Of a DNA stretch of 64,000 bases, positions 30,617 through 39,082 are shown piece by piece; positions within the stretch are counted from its first letter, which is position 1; each line of letters begins with the position of its first letter. Under the pieces are notes generated by a model. That model saw nothing but the letters and a program-made list of their open reading frames with translations. It made no database searches and was not told the origin of the DNA. The position numbers and the translations under genes are program-made. The stretch comes from Streptomyces sp. CBMA152 (GTDB lineage: Bacteria; Actinomycetota; Actinomycetes; Streptomycetales; Streptomycetaceae): contig NZ_MECJ01000015.1 in assembly GCF_014596475.1 (NCBI RefSeq), positions 124,001 through 188,000 of the forward strand, in the 5' to 3' direction.

Positions 30617-30755
30617 TTGCTCGCGCAGTTCCCCGCGCCCCTAGGAGGGCCCGAAGGGCCCATTTAAGGGGCGCGGGGAACTGCGCGAGCAACCCAGCAC
30701 GATCCGCACCCGAAGAGATCCCTCGGAGAGTTTCGGGAAGGGGCGGGGTGGGGGA
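30617..30755. repeat. Dispersed hairpin repeat with perfect 26-bp arms after hisF
   Basis: Left arm 30617-30642 begins TTGCTCGCGCAGTTCC; right arm 30667-30692 is its exact reverse complement. Between them lies GGGCCCGAAGGGCCC, itself a hairpin. It continues with ACCCAGCACGATCCGCAC and the tail TTTCGGGAAGGGGCGGGG, the same modules as at 20.2 kb. It lies between convergent hisF and the TIGR03085 gene and would make an extremely stable RNA stem on both transcripts. Confidence 0.92.
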
Positions 30756-31388
30756 TCAAACCCCCAGCTTCGCCTCCAGCGCCTTCGCCGCCGCGGCCTT
30801 GTCCCCCTCGACCTGGACGTTCGCCGCGCCCTGGCGGCCCGAGGCGAACAGGGCCAGTTCCCCCGGCTCGCCGGTGACCGTGACCACCGGGGTGCCGCGG
30901 CGCGCGACGGCGGTCTGGCCGTCCGGACGGCGCAGGACCAGGCCGACCGGCGAGCGCCGCCCCATCAGCCGCGCCATCTTCTCCAGCCGGGACCACAGCG
31001 CATCCGAGAACACCGCATCCAGCTCGCGCGGGGTCCAGTCGGGCTGGGCCCGGCGGACGTCCTCGCCGTGGACGTAGAACTCCACCGCGTTCGCCCCCTC
31101 GTCGACCTGCTTGAGGCTGTACGGCGAGAACTTCGGCGGCCCCGTACGGATCAGCTGGATCAGCTCCTCGTACGGCTTCGCGGCGAACTCCGCCTGCACC
31201 CGGTCCAGCCGGGCCTTCAGCGCGCCGACGAGCAGCCCGCCCGCCGCGTCCAGACGCCGCTCGCGCACGACCAGATGGGCGGCGAGGTCCCGGGTGGTCC
31301 AGTCGTCGCACAGGGTCGGGGCCTGCGGGCCCGCCGCCTCCAACAGATCGGCGAGCAGAAGCCGTTCACGCTTGGCATGGGTCGACAT
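30756..31388 (-). CDS. TIGR03085-type DinB-like metal-binding protein
   Basis: 210 aa from ATG 31388; the longer frame is rejected since TACGCT lies 7 bases before this codon (leaderless layout). The N-terminal half matches the mycothiol-dependent maleylpyruvate-isomerase-like/DinB helical bundle: [21 protein letters not shown] and a second His in [16 protein letters not shown], which would coordinate a metal. Proteins of this group are often mycothiol-linked transferases; substrate unknown. Convergent with hisF and divergent from hisI. Confidence 0.88.
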   Translation of the reverse strand: MSTHAKRERLLLADLLEAAGPQAPTLCDDWTTRDLAAHLVVRERRLDAAGGLLVGALKARLDRVQAEFAAKPYEELIQLIRTGPPKFSPYSLKQVDEGANAVEFYVHGEDVRRAQPDWTPRELDAVFSDALWSRLEKMARLMGRRSPVGLVLRRPDGQTAVARRGTPVVTVTGEPGELALFASGRQGAANVQVEGDKAAAAKALEAKLGV

Positions 31389-31395
31389 GGGGGTC

Positions 31396-31401
31396 AGCGT
31401 A
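31396..31401 (-). promoter_or_regulatory. Candidate -10 hexamer TACGCT before the TIGR03085 gene
   Basis: On the minus strand TACGCT lies 7 bases before the ATG; no ribosome binding site fits between, so a leaderless transcript is likely. Confidence 0.4.
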
Positions 31402-31471
31402 CGACCGCGGGCCCCGTCCGCCCAGTGGACGCACCGCCCGCCCACCGTCCGCGCCACGGCACAATAGGCCC

Positions 31472-31828
31472 ATGACCAGCAATCTCGACCCCGCCGTCGC
31501 CGCCCGCCTCAAGCGCAGCGCCGATGGTCTGGTCCCGGCCATCGCCCAGCAGTACGACACCGGCGAGGTGCTCATGCTCGGCTGGATGGACGACGAGGCC
31601 CTGCACCGCACGCTGACCACCGGCCGCTGCACGTACTGGTCGCGCAGCCGCCGGGAGTACTGGGTCAAGGGCGACACCTCGGGGCATTTCCAGCACGTCA
31701 AGTCCGTCGCGCTCGACTGCGACGCGGACACGCTGCTCGTGAAGGTCGACCAGGTCGGGGCCGCCTGCCACACCGGTAACCGGACGTGTTTCGACGCCGA
31801 CGTGCTGTTGCCCGCCACCGGTCAGTAG
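31472..31828 (+). CDS. hisI: Phosphoribosyl-AMP cyclohydrolase
   Basis: 118 aa from ATG 31472. Monofunctional cyclohydrolase without the HisE domain. Metal-binding Asp/Cys motifs are seen in [28 protein letters not shown], with [16 protein letters not shown] upstream. It opens the ring of phosphoribosyl-AMP in histidine synthesis. It is separated from the main his cluster by a minus-strand gene and is followed after 11 bp by trpE; hisE and hisG are not in the window. Confidence 0.96.
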   Translation: MTSNLDPAVAARLKRSADGLVPAIAQQYDTGEVLMLGWMDDEALHRTLTTGRCTYWSRSRREYWVKGDTSGHFQHVKSVALDCDADTLLVKVDQVGAACHTGNRTCFDADVLLPATGQ

Positions 31829-31831
31829 GGT
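31826..31831 (+). promoter_or_regulatory. Candidate -10 hexamer TAGGGT before trpE
   Basis: TAGGGT overlaps the hisI TAG stop and ends 8 bases before the trpE ATG. This suggests trpE may have its own leaderless transcript in addition to read-through from hisI. There is no room for a leader peptide or attenuator. Confidence 0.4.
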
Positions 31832-31839
31832 CGGGCGGC

Positions 31840-33324
31840 ATGGATCTCGAAACCTTCCGCAAGCTGGCGGTGGACCGCCGCGTCATCCCGGTCAGCCGCC
31901 GCCTCCTCGCGGACGGCGACACCCCGGTGGGTCTCTACCGCAAGCTCGCCGCCGAACGCCCCGGCACGTTTCTGCTGGAGTCGGCCGAGAACGGCCGGTC
32001 CTGGTCGCGCTACTCGTTCGTCGGCGTCCGCTCCGCCGCCACCCTCACCGCCCGCGACGGCCAGGCCCACTGGCTCGGCACCCCGCCGGTCGGCGTCCCC
32101 ACTTCGGGTGATCCGCTGGCCGCCCTGAAGGCCACCGTCGAGGCGCTGCACACCCCGCGCGACCTGGTGGCCGGGATGCCCCCGTTCACCGGCGGCATGG
32201 TCGGCTACCTCGGTTACGACATCGTGCGCCGCCTGGAGAAGATCGCCGAGCACGGCGGCGACGACCTCAAGCTCCCCGAGCTGACGATGCTGCTCACCTC
32301 CGACCTCGCCGTCCTCGACCACTGGGACGGCTCGGTCCTCTTGATCGCCAACGCGATCAACCACAACGACCTCGACACGGGCGTCGACGAGGCGTACGCG
32401 GACGCCGTCGCCCGGCTCGACGCGATGGAGGCGGACCTGGCCAAGCCGGTCGAGTACGCGCCCGTCGCGCTGCCGACGTCGGAGCTGCCCGAGTACACCG
32501 CGCTGTGGGGCGGCCCGGCCTACCAGGACGCCGTCGAGGACATCAAGGAGCGCATCCGCGCGGGCGAGGCCTTCCAGGTGGTGCCCTCGCAGCGGTTCGA
32601 GACGCCGTGCCACGCGAGCGCCCTGGACGTCTACCGGGTGCTGCGGGCCACCAACCCGTCCCCGTACATGTATCTCTTCCGCTTCGACGGCTTCGACGTC
32701 GTGGGCTCCAGCCCCGAGGCGCTGGTCAAGGTCGAGGACGGGCGGGCGATGGTGCACCCGATCGCCGGGACCCGGCACCGGGGCGCCACCCCGCAGGAGG
32801 ACCACGACCTCGCCGAGGAACTGCTCGCCGACCCCAAGGAGCGGGCCGAGCACCTGATGCTGGTGGACCTGGGTCGCAACGACCTGGGCCGGGTCTGCGA
32901 GCCGGGCTCGGTCGAGGTCGTCGACTTCATGTCGGTCGAGCGGTACTCGCACGTCATGCACATCGTGTCGACGGTGACGGGCCGGGTCGCCCCGGGCCGT
33001 ACCGCCTTCGACGTCCTCACCGCGTGCTTCCCGGCCGGCACCCTCTCCGGGGCGCCCAAGCCGCGCGCGATGCAGATCATCGAGGAACTGGAACCCAGCC
33101 GCCGAGGCCTCTACGGCGGCTGCGTCGGCTACCTCGACTTCGCCGGCGACTCCGACACCGCGATCGCCATCCGCACCGCCCTGCTCCGCGACGGCACGGC
33201 ATACGTCCAGGCCGGAGCCGGCGTGGTGGCCGACTCCGACCCGGTGGCGGAGGACAACGAGTGCCGCAACAAGGCGGCGGCGGTACTACGAGCGGTACAC
33301 ACGGCGAACAGGATCAGCGGCTAG
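31840..33324 (+). CDS. trpE: Anthranilate synthase component I
   Basis: 494 aa from ATG 31840. Chorismate-binding enzyme making anthranilate. The feedback-site motif [17 protein letters not shown] is present, which in the family indicates allosteric inhibition by tryptophan. Catalytic-domain motifs include [22 protein letters not shown] and [19 protein letters not shown]. The glutaminase partner (trpG) and trpD are not in the window. Following it is a partial dispersed repeat. Confidence 0.96.
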   Translation: MDLETFRKLAVDRRVIPVSRRLLADGDTPVGLYRKLAAERPGTFLLESAENGRSWSRYSFVGVRSAATLTARDGQAHWLGTPPVGVPTSGDPLAALKATVEALHTPRDLVAGMPPFTGGMVGYLGYDIVRRLEKIAEHGGDDLKLPELTMLLTSDLAVLDHWDGSVLLIANAINHNDLDTGVDEAYADAVARLDAMEADLAKPVEYAPVALPTSELPEYTALWGGPAYQDAVEDIKERIRAGEAFQVVPSQRFETPCHASALDVYRVLRATNPSPYMYLFRFDGFDVVGSSPEALVKVEDGRAMVHPIAGTRHRGATPQEDHDLAEELLADPKERAEHLMLVDLGRNDLGRVCEPGSVEVVDFMSVERYSHVMHIVSTVTGRVAPGRTAFDVLTACFPAGTLSGAPKPRAMQIIEELEPSRRGLYGGCVGYLDFAGDSDTAIAIRTALLRDGTAYVQAGAGVVADSDPVAEDNECRNKAAAVLRAVHTANRISG

Positions 33325-33339
33325 CGACCCCCGCGCGCC

Positions 33340-33412
33340 TTGGGGGCCCGGAGGGCCCTCCTAGGGGCGCGGGGAACTGCGCGACAAGCCCCCACCGACC
33401 CGCAGCCGAACG
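33340..33412. repeat. Partial dispersed hairpin repeat after trpE
   Basis: GGGGGCCC-GGA-GGGCCCTCC, then the right arm AGGGGCGCGGGGAACTGCGCG and the flank ACAAGCCCCCACCGACCCGC. Only one arm is present, so it cannot fold into the long stem seen after hisF, but the GGGCCC palindrome remains. It lies between trpE and the convergent protease gene. Confidence 0.8.
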
Positions 33413-33413
33413 A

Positions 33414-34628
33414 TCAACCAGTGAACGCAGCAACGCCGTTCGGCGTACCAAGCCCCGACGGCCCGTCGTACCCCGTACCACCCGAGCACAGGTAGCTAGG
33501 CGAGCAACTGCCATTCGACCCGCTGGTCACGTCATTGAGCGAGGACGTGTGGGCGTACGGGAAGGACGAAGGGGTCGAGCCCGAAGACGGGGCACCGGCC
33601 AACGCGTACACCGCAGCGATCAGCGGCGAAGAAGCGCTGGTACCGCCGAAGACCATCCACCCCGTCCCCGACCCGTACGTGTCGTACACAGCCACACCCG
33701 TGGCCGGGTCGGCCACAGCCGACACGTCAGCCACAGTCCGCTTCGCGCACCCGCTGTCCTTCTGCCAGCTCGGCTTCGCGTCATACCCGGAGCATCCGGA
33801 CCCCGCGCCGCTCCACACCGACTCGCTCCAGCCCCGGCTGTTGGAGGCCGAGCTGAGCGAGGTGCCGCCGACGGCGGTGACATAGCGGGAGGCCGCCGGG
33901 TACTCCACGCCGTAGCCGCCGTCACCGGAGCTGACGGTGATGGCGACGCCCGGGTGGTTGAAGTACGTGCTGTCGTACGACGTGTCGGAGGACGACTCGC
34001 CGCCGCCGTAGCTGTTCGAGACGTACTTCGCGCCCAGCGAGACCGCGGTGTTCACGGCCGTGCCGAGGTTGGTCATCGACGCCGTACTGGCCTCGACCAG
34101 CAGGATCTTGCAGTTGGGGCAGGCCGCGCTGACCATGTCGAGGTCGAGGGATATCTCCTCGGCCCAGCCGGAGTTGGCGCGCGGCAGCTTGCTGGTGCCG
34201 CTCTGGCCGACCTTCTTGAAGCAGCCGTTGGCGGTGGTGCAGGCGGACAGACCGTACTGGGAGCGGTAGGCGGCGAGGTCCGACTCGGCCTTGGGGTCGT
34301 CGTACGCGTCGACGATGGCGACGGTCTGCCCCGAACCGGCCGTGGCGGACGGCAGTTTGTACGCCGACTGGAGCGAGGCCGGGCCGTAGCCCGAGGGCGC
34401 GGCGGCAGCGGTCAGGGAACGCTCGGCGTTCGCCGACCGGACCGTGCCGCCGGTCACCTTGAGCGCCTTGCAGGCCATGACGTCCTTGTGCGTGGGGAGC
34501 GCACAGGAGCGGACGGTCGTCACACCGCGCGAGGAGCTCGGCGCCGCCTGGGCCAGGGGAGTCGCCAGGGCGAGCGCGGCCGCGGCCAGTGAGGCGGCCA
34601 CGGCGGTGGGGGAGAGGTTTCTGCGCAA
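33414..34628 (-). CDS. Secreted sedolisin-type (S53) serine-carboxyl peptidase
   Basis: 404 aa with a TTG start at 34628, supported by GGAGG 7 bases upstream. Sec signal peptide of about 28 residues (AVAASLAAAALALATPLAQA, cleavage before APSS). The catalytic Glu-x3-Asp is in WAEEISLDLDM, the oxyanion Asp in SSGDGGYG, and the nucleophile in FGGTSASSPLIAA; this set is S53, not S8. The long propeptide of typical sedolisins is nearly absent here (about 50 residues). Activity on extracellular protein is inferred. It sits between trpE and the Trp-associated membrane gene on the opposite strand, like an insertion into the trp region. Confidence 0.9.
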   Translation of the reverse strand: MRRNLSPTAVAASLAAAALALATPLAQAAPSSSRGVTTVRSCALPTHKDVMACKALKVTGGTVRSANAERSLTAAAAPSGYGPASLQSAYKLPSATAGSGQTVAIVDAYDDPKAESDLAAYRSQYGLSACTTANGCFKKVGQSGTSKLPRANSGWAEEISLDLDMVSAACPNCKILLVEASTASMTNLGTAVNTAVSLGAKYVSNSYGGGESSSDTSYDSTYFNHPGVAITVSSGDGGYGVEYPAASRYVTAVGGTSLSSASNSRGWSESVWSGAGSGCSGYDAKPSWQKDSGCAKRTVADVSAVADPATGVAVYDTYGSGTGWMVFGGTSASSPLIAAVYALAGAPSSGSTPSSFPYAHTSSLNDVTSGSNGSCSPSYLCSGGTGYDGPSGLGTPNGVAAFTG

Positions 34629-34719
34629 CTTAGTTCCTCCGAGAGGTGGGTGAACCAGGGAGTACGTGCGGGTGCGCTGTTCCGGGCGTGACGCGTGGTA
34701 CGCGGCACGAACCGCCGTG

Positions 34720-34746
34720 ACCGTAGGGGTGACCGGCTCATGTCAA
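34720..34746 (-). promoter_or_regulatory. Candidate promoter of the sedolisin gene
   Basis: Minus strand: TTGACA (34741-34746), 15-base spacer, TACGGT (34720-34725). The -35 is a perfect consensus; the spacer is shorter than the usual 16-18. A leader of about 85 bases would follow. Confidence 0.4.
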
Positions 34747-34920
34747 CAAGATGAGTGCTGGACTATCTACCTCCGCTTTGCCGTACGGGCGATTCGATGG
34801 CGGATCGCTTGCCGGACCCGGTGCGACCCTTGCCCGACCCGGGGGTTGACTCCGGCCAGGGGGCGGTGCGAAATCACGCCATTACCCGGCCCCCGGTGAC
34901 AAGATCGGTGCGCCGCAGGC

Positions 34921-34926
34921 GATAGT
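34921..34926 (+). promoter_or_regulatory. Candidate -10 hexamer GATAGT before the Trp-associated membrane gene
   Basis: GATAGT ends 7 bases before GTG 34934, favouring that codon over the in-frame GTG 34925, which overlaps the hexamer. Confidence 0.35.
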
Positions 34927-34933
34927 GGAGTAC

Positions 34934-35575
34934 GTGAGTGCCGTTCCCGTACCCCAGTCGCGTGCCGAATCCGCGTCGCCAAACCGTGGCGGCGGCCGCC
35001 GCACCCTCGCCGCCGCCCTGCTCTTCGGCGCCGCCGGAGCCGCCGTCGTCCTGCTCGCCTCCGGGCAGACCTGGGCCAAGGGCCACGCCGCCGTCGGGGG
35101 CGGCACGGTGCCGCTGCACGCCACCGGGCAGAACGTGACGGGAGTCCCCGCCGCCCTCGCGATAGTCGGCCTCGCGGCCCTCGTCGCGGTCTTCGCGGTC
35201 CGCCGGGCCGGGCGGCTGCTGGTCTCCGCGATGCTGGCGCTGAGCGGCGCCGGCGCCTCCGTCGCCGCCTTCCTCGGCGCCGACAACAGCGCGGCCCTCG
35301 ACGAGAAGGCCGCCCGCACCAGCGGCGACGCGGCCGCGACCATCGGCGGCCTCACCCACACCGCCTGGCCGTACGTGACCTTCGCGGGCGGGCTCCTCAT
35401 CCTGATCGCCGGGCTCCTCGCGCTGCGCTTCGGCGCGAACTGGCCCGCCATGGGCGGCCGCTACGAGCGCGACGGCAGCCCCCGGGCGCGCAAGCCCCGC
35501 CCGGTCAAGGACCCGGACCGGCCCGAGGAGCTGTGGAAGGCGCTGGACCGGGGCGAGGACCCGACCGGCGTGTGA
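34934..35575 (+). CDS. Tryptophan-biosynthesis-associated membrane protein (TIGR02234-like)
   Basis: 213 aa from GTG 34934. About four membrane segments: LAAALLFGAAGAAVVLLASG, AALAIVGLAALVAVFAV, LLVSAMLALSGAGASVAAFL and VTFAGGLLILIAGLLAL, with the conserved QTWA at the end of the first and NWPAMGGRYER after the last. Actinobacteria carry this membrane family next to trp genes; its function is unknown. The tail KPRPVKDPDRPEELWKALDRGEDPT is typical. Confidence 0.9.
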   Translation: MSAVPVPQSRAESASPNRGGGRRTLAAALLFGAAGAAVVLLASGQTWAKGHAAVGGGTVPLHATGQNVTGVPAALAIVGLAALVAVFAVRRAGRLLVSAMLALSGAGASVAAFLGADNSAALDEKAARTSGDAAATIGGLTHTAWPYVTFAGGLLILIAGLLALRFGANWPAMGGRYERDGSPRARKPRPVKDPDRPEELWKALDRGEDPTGV

Positions 35576-35707
35576 GCTCCCCCACGGGGGAGGCCCCGGG
35601 CTCGGGGCACGCACGCGGGTGCGCGACAATGGTCGATGAGCGGTCGGCGTCCCCGGGACAGAGCGGCCGGCCAGTCGACCCAGAGATTCACCAACGAGGA
35701 GCAACTC

Positions 35708-35980
35708 ATGGCGGGCAGCAGCGGCGGCCACGGACACACCCCGGCCGCCTGGACCGGTGTCATCATCTCCTTCATCGGCTTCTGTGCGGCCTCGGTCTTC
35801 ATCGTCGCCGCCAACCCGATCGGTTTCTGGGCCGGCACGGCCCTCACGGTGCTCGGCGCGGTCGTCGGCGGGGTCATGAAGATGGCCGGCATGGGCACCC
35901 CCAAGGAGACCCCCGAGATGACGCGCGCCCGCGAGGAGGCCGGCCTCAAGGCCGCCGCCCGCCTCGCCGAGGCCCGCTGA
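35708..35980 (+). CDS. HGxxPAAW-motif small membrane protein
   Basis: 90 aa from ATG 35708 with GAGGAG 6-7 bases upstream. Starts MAGSSGGHGHTPAAWTG, the signature of the actinobacterial HGxxPAAW family, followed by two membrane segments (VIISFIGFCAASVFIVAAN and FWAGTALTVLGAVVGGVM) and a charged tail. Function unknown. Lies in the run of small membrane genes between the TIGR02234-like gene and trpC. Confidence 0.9.
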   Translation: MAGSSGGHGHTPAAWTGVIISFIGFCAASVFIVAANPIGFWAGTALTVLGAVVGGVMKMAGMGTPKETPEMTRAREEAGLKAAARLAEAR

Positions 35981-36024
35981 CGCTCCGCGGAACGGCAGTA
36001 CGCGCAATTCGTCGTACGCAGGTG

Positions 36025-36051
36025 AGGCGCAGTCCCGACGGGGCTGCGCCT
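36025..36051 (+). terminator. Hairpin terminator after the HGxxPAAW gene
   Basis: Arms AGGCGCAG and CTGCGCCT, 11-base loop, followed by TTCCG. The element GACGGGGCTGCGCC is repeated again at 36070-36083, so the sequence after the gene is duplicated. Confidence 0.6.
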
Positions 36052-36111
36052 TTCCGTATGAGCGGGGACGACGGGGCTGCGCCCTCGCGCGCGAGCGGGG
36101 ACAATCGCCGG

Positions 36112-36549
36112 GTGGACGCCACCGAGACCCCGAGACCCGCAGCGGCCCCCGCCCCGGCGGCGCGCCGGCTGCTCGTGCCGCTGGGCACCCTCGCCGCAGT
36201 AGGCGCGGCCTTCGCGTATGTGGGCACGGTCGACCCGAACGAGCCGGGCCACTACCCCGTCTGCCCGCTGTACGCGCTGACCGGGATCTACTGCCCCGGC
36301 TGCGGCGGACTGCGCAGCGCCCACGACTTCATCACCGGCCACTTCGGCGCGGCCCTGGGAGCCAACGCGCTCGCCGTCGTCGGCTATCTGCTCTTCGCCG
36401 TCCTGTGGACCCTCTGGGCCACCCGTTCGGCGCGCGGGCTGCCCTTCCGTATCGACCTCAAGGACGCCCACTGGTGGGGCATCGGAGTGGTTCTGGTGAT
36501 CTTCTCGGTGGCCCGGAATCTACCGTTCGGGTCTGTGCTCGCACCGTGA
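36112..36549 (+). CDS. DUF2752-family membrane protein
   Basis: 145 aa from GTG 36112. Contains [19 protein letters not shown], the DUF2752 signature with its Cys-rich loop, between two membrane segments, and two more segments at the C-terminus ([18 protein letters not shown] and [19 protein letters not shown]). The conserved cysteines suggest metal or thiol chemistry but no function is established. Found near trpC in related genomes by recollection. Confidence 0.88.
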   Translation: MDATETPRPAAAPAPAARRLLVPLGTLAAVGAAFAYVGTVDPNEPGHYPVCPLYALTGIYCPGCGGLRSAHDFITGHFGAALGANALAVVGYLLFAVLWTLWATRSARGLPFRIDLKDAHWWGIGVVLVIFSVARNLPFGSVLAP

Positions 36550-36633
36550 CATTCCGTATATCTGCGCATGTCCCGGCTGTCCGCACAGTGGGACGGACGT
36601 CAACCGGATGCGAGCTCGGCGGCTCGGTGCGGA

Positions 36634-36639
36634 TACCAT
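36634..36639 (+). promoter_or_regulatory. Candidate -10 hexamer TACCAT before trpC
   Basis: TACCAT would start transcription around 36646, giving a leader of about 55 bases before GTG 36701, which has GGAAGGGGG about 10 bases upstream. The leader has no Trp codons and no obvious attenuator stem. Confidence 0.4.
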
Positions 36640-36700
36640 CGTCATGGCTGATCCAGGCCGATCGTCAACGTCACCACCGTTTCGGAAGGGGGCCGCTCGC

Positions 36701-37510
36701 GTGAGTGTGCTCGACGAGATCATCGAGGGCGTCCGCGCCGATCTGGCGGAACGGCAGGCGCGGGTGGGCCTCGACGAGCTCAAGGAGCGCGCCGCCAAGG
36801 CGCCCCAGGCTCGGGACGGCGTCGCGGCTCTGCGCGGCGAAGGCGTCAAGGTCATCTGTGAGGTCAAGCGCTCCAGCCCCTCCAAGGGCGCGCTGGCGGC
36901 CATCGCCGACCCGGCGGGCCTCGCCGCCGACTACGAGGCGGGCGGCGCCGCCGTCATCTCCGTGCTCACCGAGCAGCGCCGCTTCGGCGGCTCGCTGGCC
37001 GACCTGGAGGCCGTGCGCGCCAAGGTCGACATCCCGGTGCTGCGCAAGGACTTCATCGTCACCGCGTACCAGCTGTGGGAGGCCCGTGCGTACGGTGCCG
37101 ACCTGGCACTCCTGATCGTGGCCGCCCTGGAGCAGCCCGCCCTGGTCTCCCTCATCGAGCGGGCCGAGTCCATCGGGCTCACCCCGCTGGTCGAGGTGCA
37201 CGACGAGGAGGAGGTCGAGCGGGCCGTGGACGCGGGCGCCAAGATCATCGGCGTCAACGCGCGCAACCTCAAGACCCTCAAGGTCGACCGCACCACGTTC
37301 GAGCGCGTCGCCCCCGAGATCCCCTCGCACATCGTGAAGATCGCCGAGTCGGGAGTGCGCGGTCCGCACGACCTGATCGCGTACGCCAACGCGGGCGCCG
37401 ACGCCGTCCTGGTCGGCGAGTCGCTGGTCACCGGCAAGGACCCCCGGGCGGCCGTCGCCGACCTGGTGGCCGCCGGTGCCCACCCCGCCCTGCGGCACGG
37501 GCGGAGCTGA
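36701..37510 (+). CDS. trpC: Indole-3-glycerol phosphate synthase
   Basis: 269 aa from GTG 36701; an in-frame ATG at 36644 is possible but has no ribosome binding site. Barrel enzyme with the catalytic Lys in [19 protein letters not shown], and [13 protein letters not shown], plus AESGVRGP near the end. Converts CdRP to indole-3-glycerol phosphate, the substrate of TrpA. First gene of trpC-trpM-trpB-trpA. Confidence 0.96.
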   Translation: MSVLDEIIEGVRADLAERQARVGLDELKERAAKAPQARDGVAALRGEGVKVICEVKRSSPSKGALAAIADPAGLAADYEAGGAAVISVLTEQRRFGGSLADLEAVRAKVDIPVLRKDFIVTAYQLWEARAYGADLALLIVAALEQPALVSLIERAESIGLTPLVEVHDEEEVERAVDAGAKIIGVNARNLKTLKVDRTTFERVAPEIPSHIVKIAESGVRGPHDLIAYANAGADAVLVGESLVTGKDPRAAVADLVAAGAHPALRHGRS

Positions 37511-37517
37511 CCCCACG

Positions 37518-37664
37518 ATGCCGATTTCCGCCCGCCTCGCCCCCGGCTGCCGCCCCCGCGGCTGCCGCGCCCCCGCACGCCGGGTGCACGGGCGACGCGT
37601 GCGGTACGTGATCGGCTCGGAGCCGGGTCAGGTCAACGGGATGCGATGGCGCGGCTTGCCCTGA
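37518..37664 (+). CDS. trpM: TrpM-like small protein between trpC and trpB
   Basis: 48 aa from ATG 37518, or 62 aa from GTG 37476, which overlaps the trpC end by 35 bases. Very basic and Arg/Pro/Gly-rich: ARLAPGCRPRGCRAPARR followed by VHGRRVRYVIGSEPGQVNG. Streptomyces coelicolor has a small gene, trpM, in exactly this position whose loss lowers tryptophan synthesis and alters development; identification here rests on position and size. Two Cys, no membrane segment. Confidence 0.7.
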   Translation: MPISARLAPGCRPRGCRAPARRVHGRRVRYVIGSEPGQVNGMRWRGLP

Positions 37665-37674
37665 GCGCCGCCTG

Positions 37675-37760
37675 AGTTTGAGCGCCCCATAGGGGCGCGG
37701 GACTGTGTCCATATGCGACTCCGTCGCGTGGGCGCGACCAGCTCAACACGTACGGCGCCT
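37675..37760. repeat. Dispersed repeat of a second type (type B) between trpM and trpB
   Basis: TAGGGGCGCGGGACTGTGTC, then ATATGCGACTCCGTCGCGTG and GGCGCGACCAGC. The same type, with GGGGCTGTGACATTTGCGGC and TCCGCCGCGTGGGCGCGAGC, is at 42190-42243. It shares only the first GGGGCGCGGG with type A. It lies in the 164-bp trpM-trpB gap, within an operon. Confidence 0.75.
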
Positions 37761-37828
37761 GGGCGAACCCGTGACCACACGTAACCCAGGACCGGGGCCA
37801 CGCTACGGCGCCCCGGGGAGGTATCCCC

Positions 37829-39082
37829 ATGTCCCACGAGCACGAGTTCTTCATCCCGGACCCGGAGGGTCAAGTCCCCACTGCCGAGGGGTACTTCGGC
37901 ATCTTCGGCGGCAAGTTCATCCCCGAGGCGCTGGTCGCCGCCGTGGACGAGGTCGCCGTCGAGTACGAGAAGGCCAAGGCCGACCCCGCCTTCGCCGCCG
38001 AGCTCAACGACCTCATGGTCAACTACACCGGCCGGCCGAGCGCGCTCACCGAGGTGCCCCGGTTCGCCGAGCACGCGGGCGGCGCCCGGGTCTTCCTCAA
38101 GCGCGAGGACCTGAACCACACCGGCTCGCACAAGATCAACAACGTCCTCGGCCAGGCGCTGCTCACCAAGCGCATGGGCAAGACGCGCGTGATCGCCGAG
38201 ACGGGCGCGGGCCAGCACGGCGTCGCGACCGCGACCGCGTGCGCCCTGTTCGGCCTCGAATGCACCATCTACATGGGCGAGGTCGACACCGAGCGCCAGG
38301 CGCTGAACGTCGCCCGGATGCGGATGCTCGGCGCCGAGGTCGTCCCCGTGAAGTCCGGCAGCCGCACCCTGAAGGACGCCATCAACGAGGCGTTCCGCGA
38401 CTGGGTCGCCAACGTGGACCGTACGCACTACCTCTTCGGCACGGTCGCGGGCCCGCACCCGTTCCCGGCCATGGTCCGCGACTTCCACCGGGTCATCGGC
38501 GTCGAGGCCCGCCGCCAGATCCTGGAGCGCGCCGGGCGCCTCCCGGACGCGGCCGTGGCGTGCGTCGGCGGCGGCTCCAACGCCATCGGGCTCTTCCACG
38601 CCTTCATCCCCGACGCGGGCGTCCGCCTGATCGGCTGCGAGCCCGCGGGGCACGGCATCGAGACCGGCGAGCACGCGGCGACGCTGACGGCGGGCGAGCC
38701 GGGCATCCTGCATGGCTCGCGTTCGTACGTACTCCAGGACGAGGAGGGCCAGATCACCGAGCCCTACTCGATCTCGGCCGGTCTGGACTACCCGGGCATC
38801 GGGCCCGAGCACTCCTACCTCAAGGACATCGGCCGCGGCGAGTACCGCGCGGTGACCGACGACGCGGCGATGCAGGCCCTGCGGCTGCTCTCGCGCACCG
38901 AGGGCATCATCCCGGCGATCGAGTCCGCGCACGCGCTCGCGGGCGCCCTCGAAGTCGGCCGTGAGCTGGGCAAGGACGGGCTGCTCCTGGTCAACCTGTC
39001 CGGGCGCGGCGACAAGGACATGGACACGGCGGCCCGCTACTTCGGGCTGTACGACAACGGGACCGAGGGGGACGCGAAGTGA
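37829..39082 (+). CDS. trpB: Tryptophan synthase beta subunit
   Basis: 417 aa from ATG 37829 with GGGGAGG upstream. PLP enzyme condensing indole and serine to tryptophan. PLP Lys in [14 protein letters not shown], then [14 protein letters not shown] and the phosphate loop VGGGSNAIG. Works as alpha2beta2 with TrpA, whose gene overlaps the trpB end by four bases. Confidence 0.97.
   Translation: MSHEHEFFIPDPEGQVPTAEGYFGIFGGKFIPEALVAAVDEVAVEYEKAKADPAFAAELNDLMVNYTGRPSALTEVPRFAEHAGGARVFLKREDLNHTGSHKINNVLGQALLTKRMGKTRVIAETGAGQHGVATATACALFGLECTIYMGEVDTERQALNVARMRMLGAEVVPVKSGSRTLKDAINEAFRDWVANVDRTHYLFGTVAGPHPFPAMVRDFHRVIGVEARRQILERAGRLPDAAVACVGGGSNAIGLFHAFIPDAGVRLIGCEPAGHGIETGEHAATLTAGEPGILHGSRSYVLQDEEGQITEPYSISAGLDYPGIGPEHSYLKDIGRGEYRAVTDDAAMQALRLLSRTEGIIPAIESAHALAGALEVGRELGKDGLLLVNLSGRGDKDMDTAARYFGLYDNGTEGDAK

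Larger units (their letters stand above)
34629..34933. other. Divergent promoter region between protease and Trp-associated genes
   Basis: 305 bp without a supported gene. On the minus strand it holds TTGACA and TACGGT for the protease; on the plus strand TTGACT (34846-34851) and GATAGT (34921-34926) precede the membrane gene. The central part is locally less GC-rich (around 34740-34780). Confidence 0.5.

Noticed and set aside
33414..34628. Subtilisin (S8) assignment of the secreted protease
   Set aside because: The Asp-His-Ser motifs of S8 are absent; E-x3-D and SSGD with GTSASSP identify S53.
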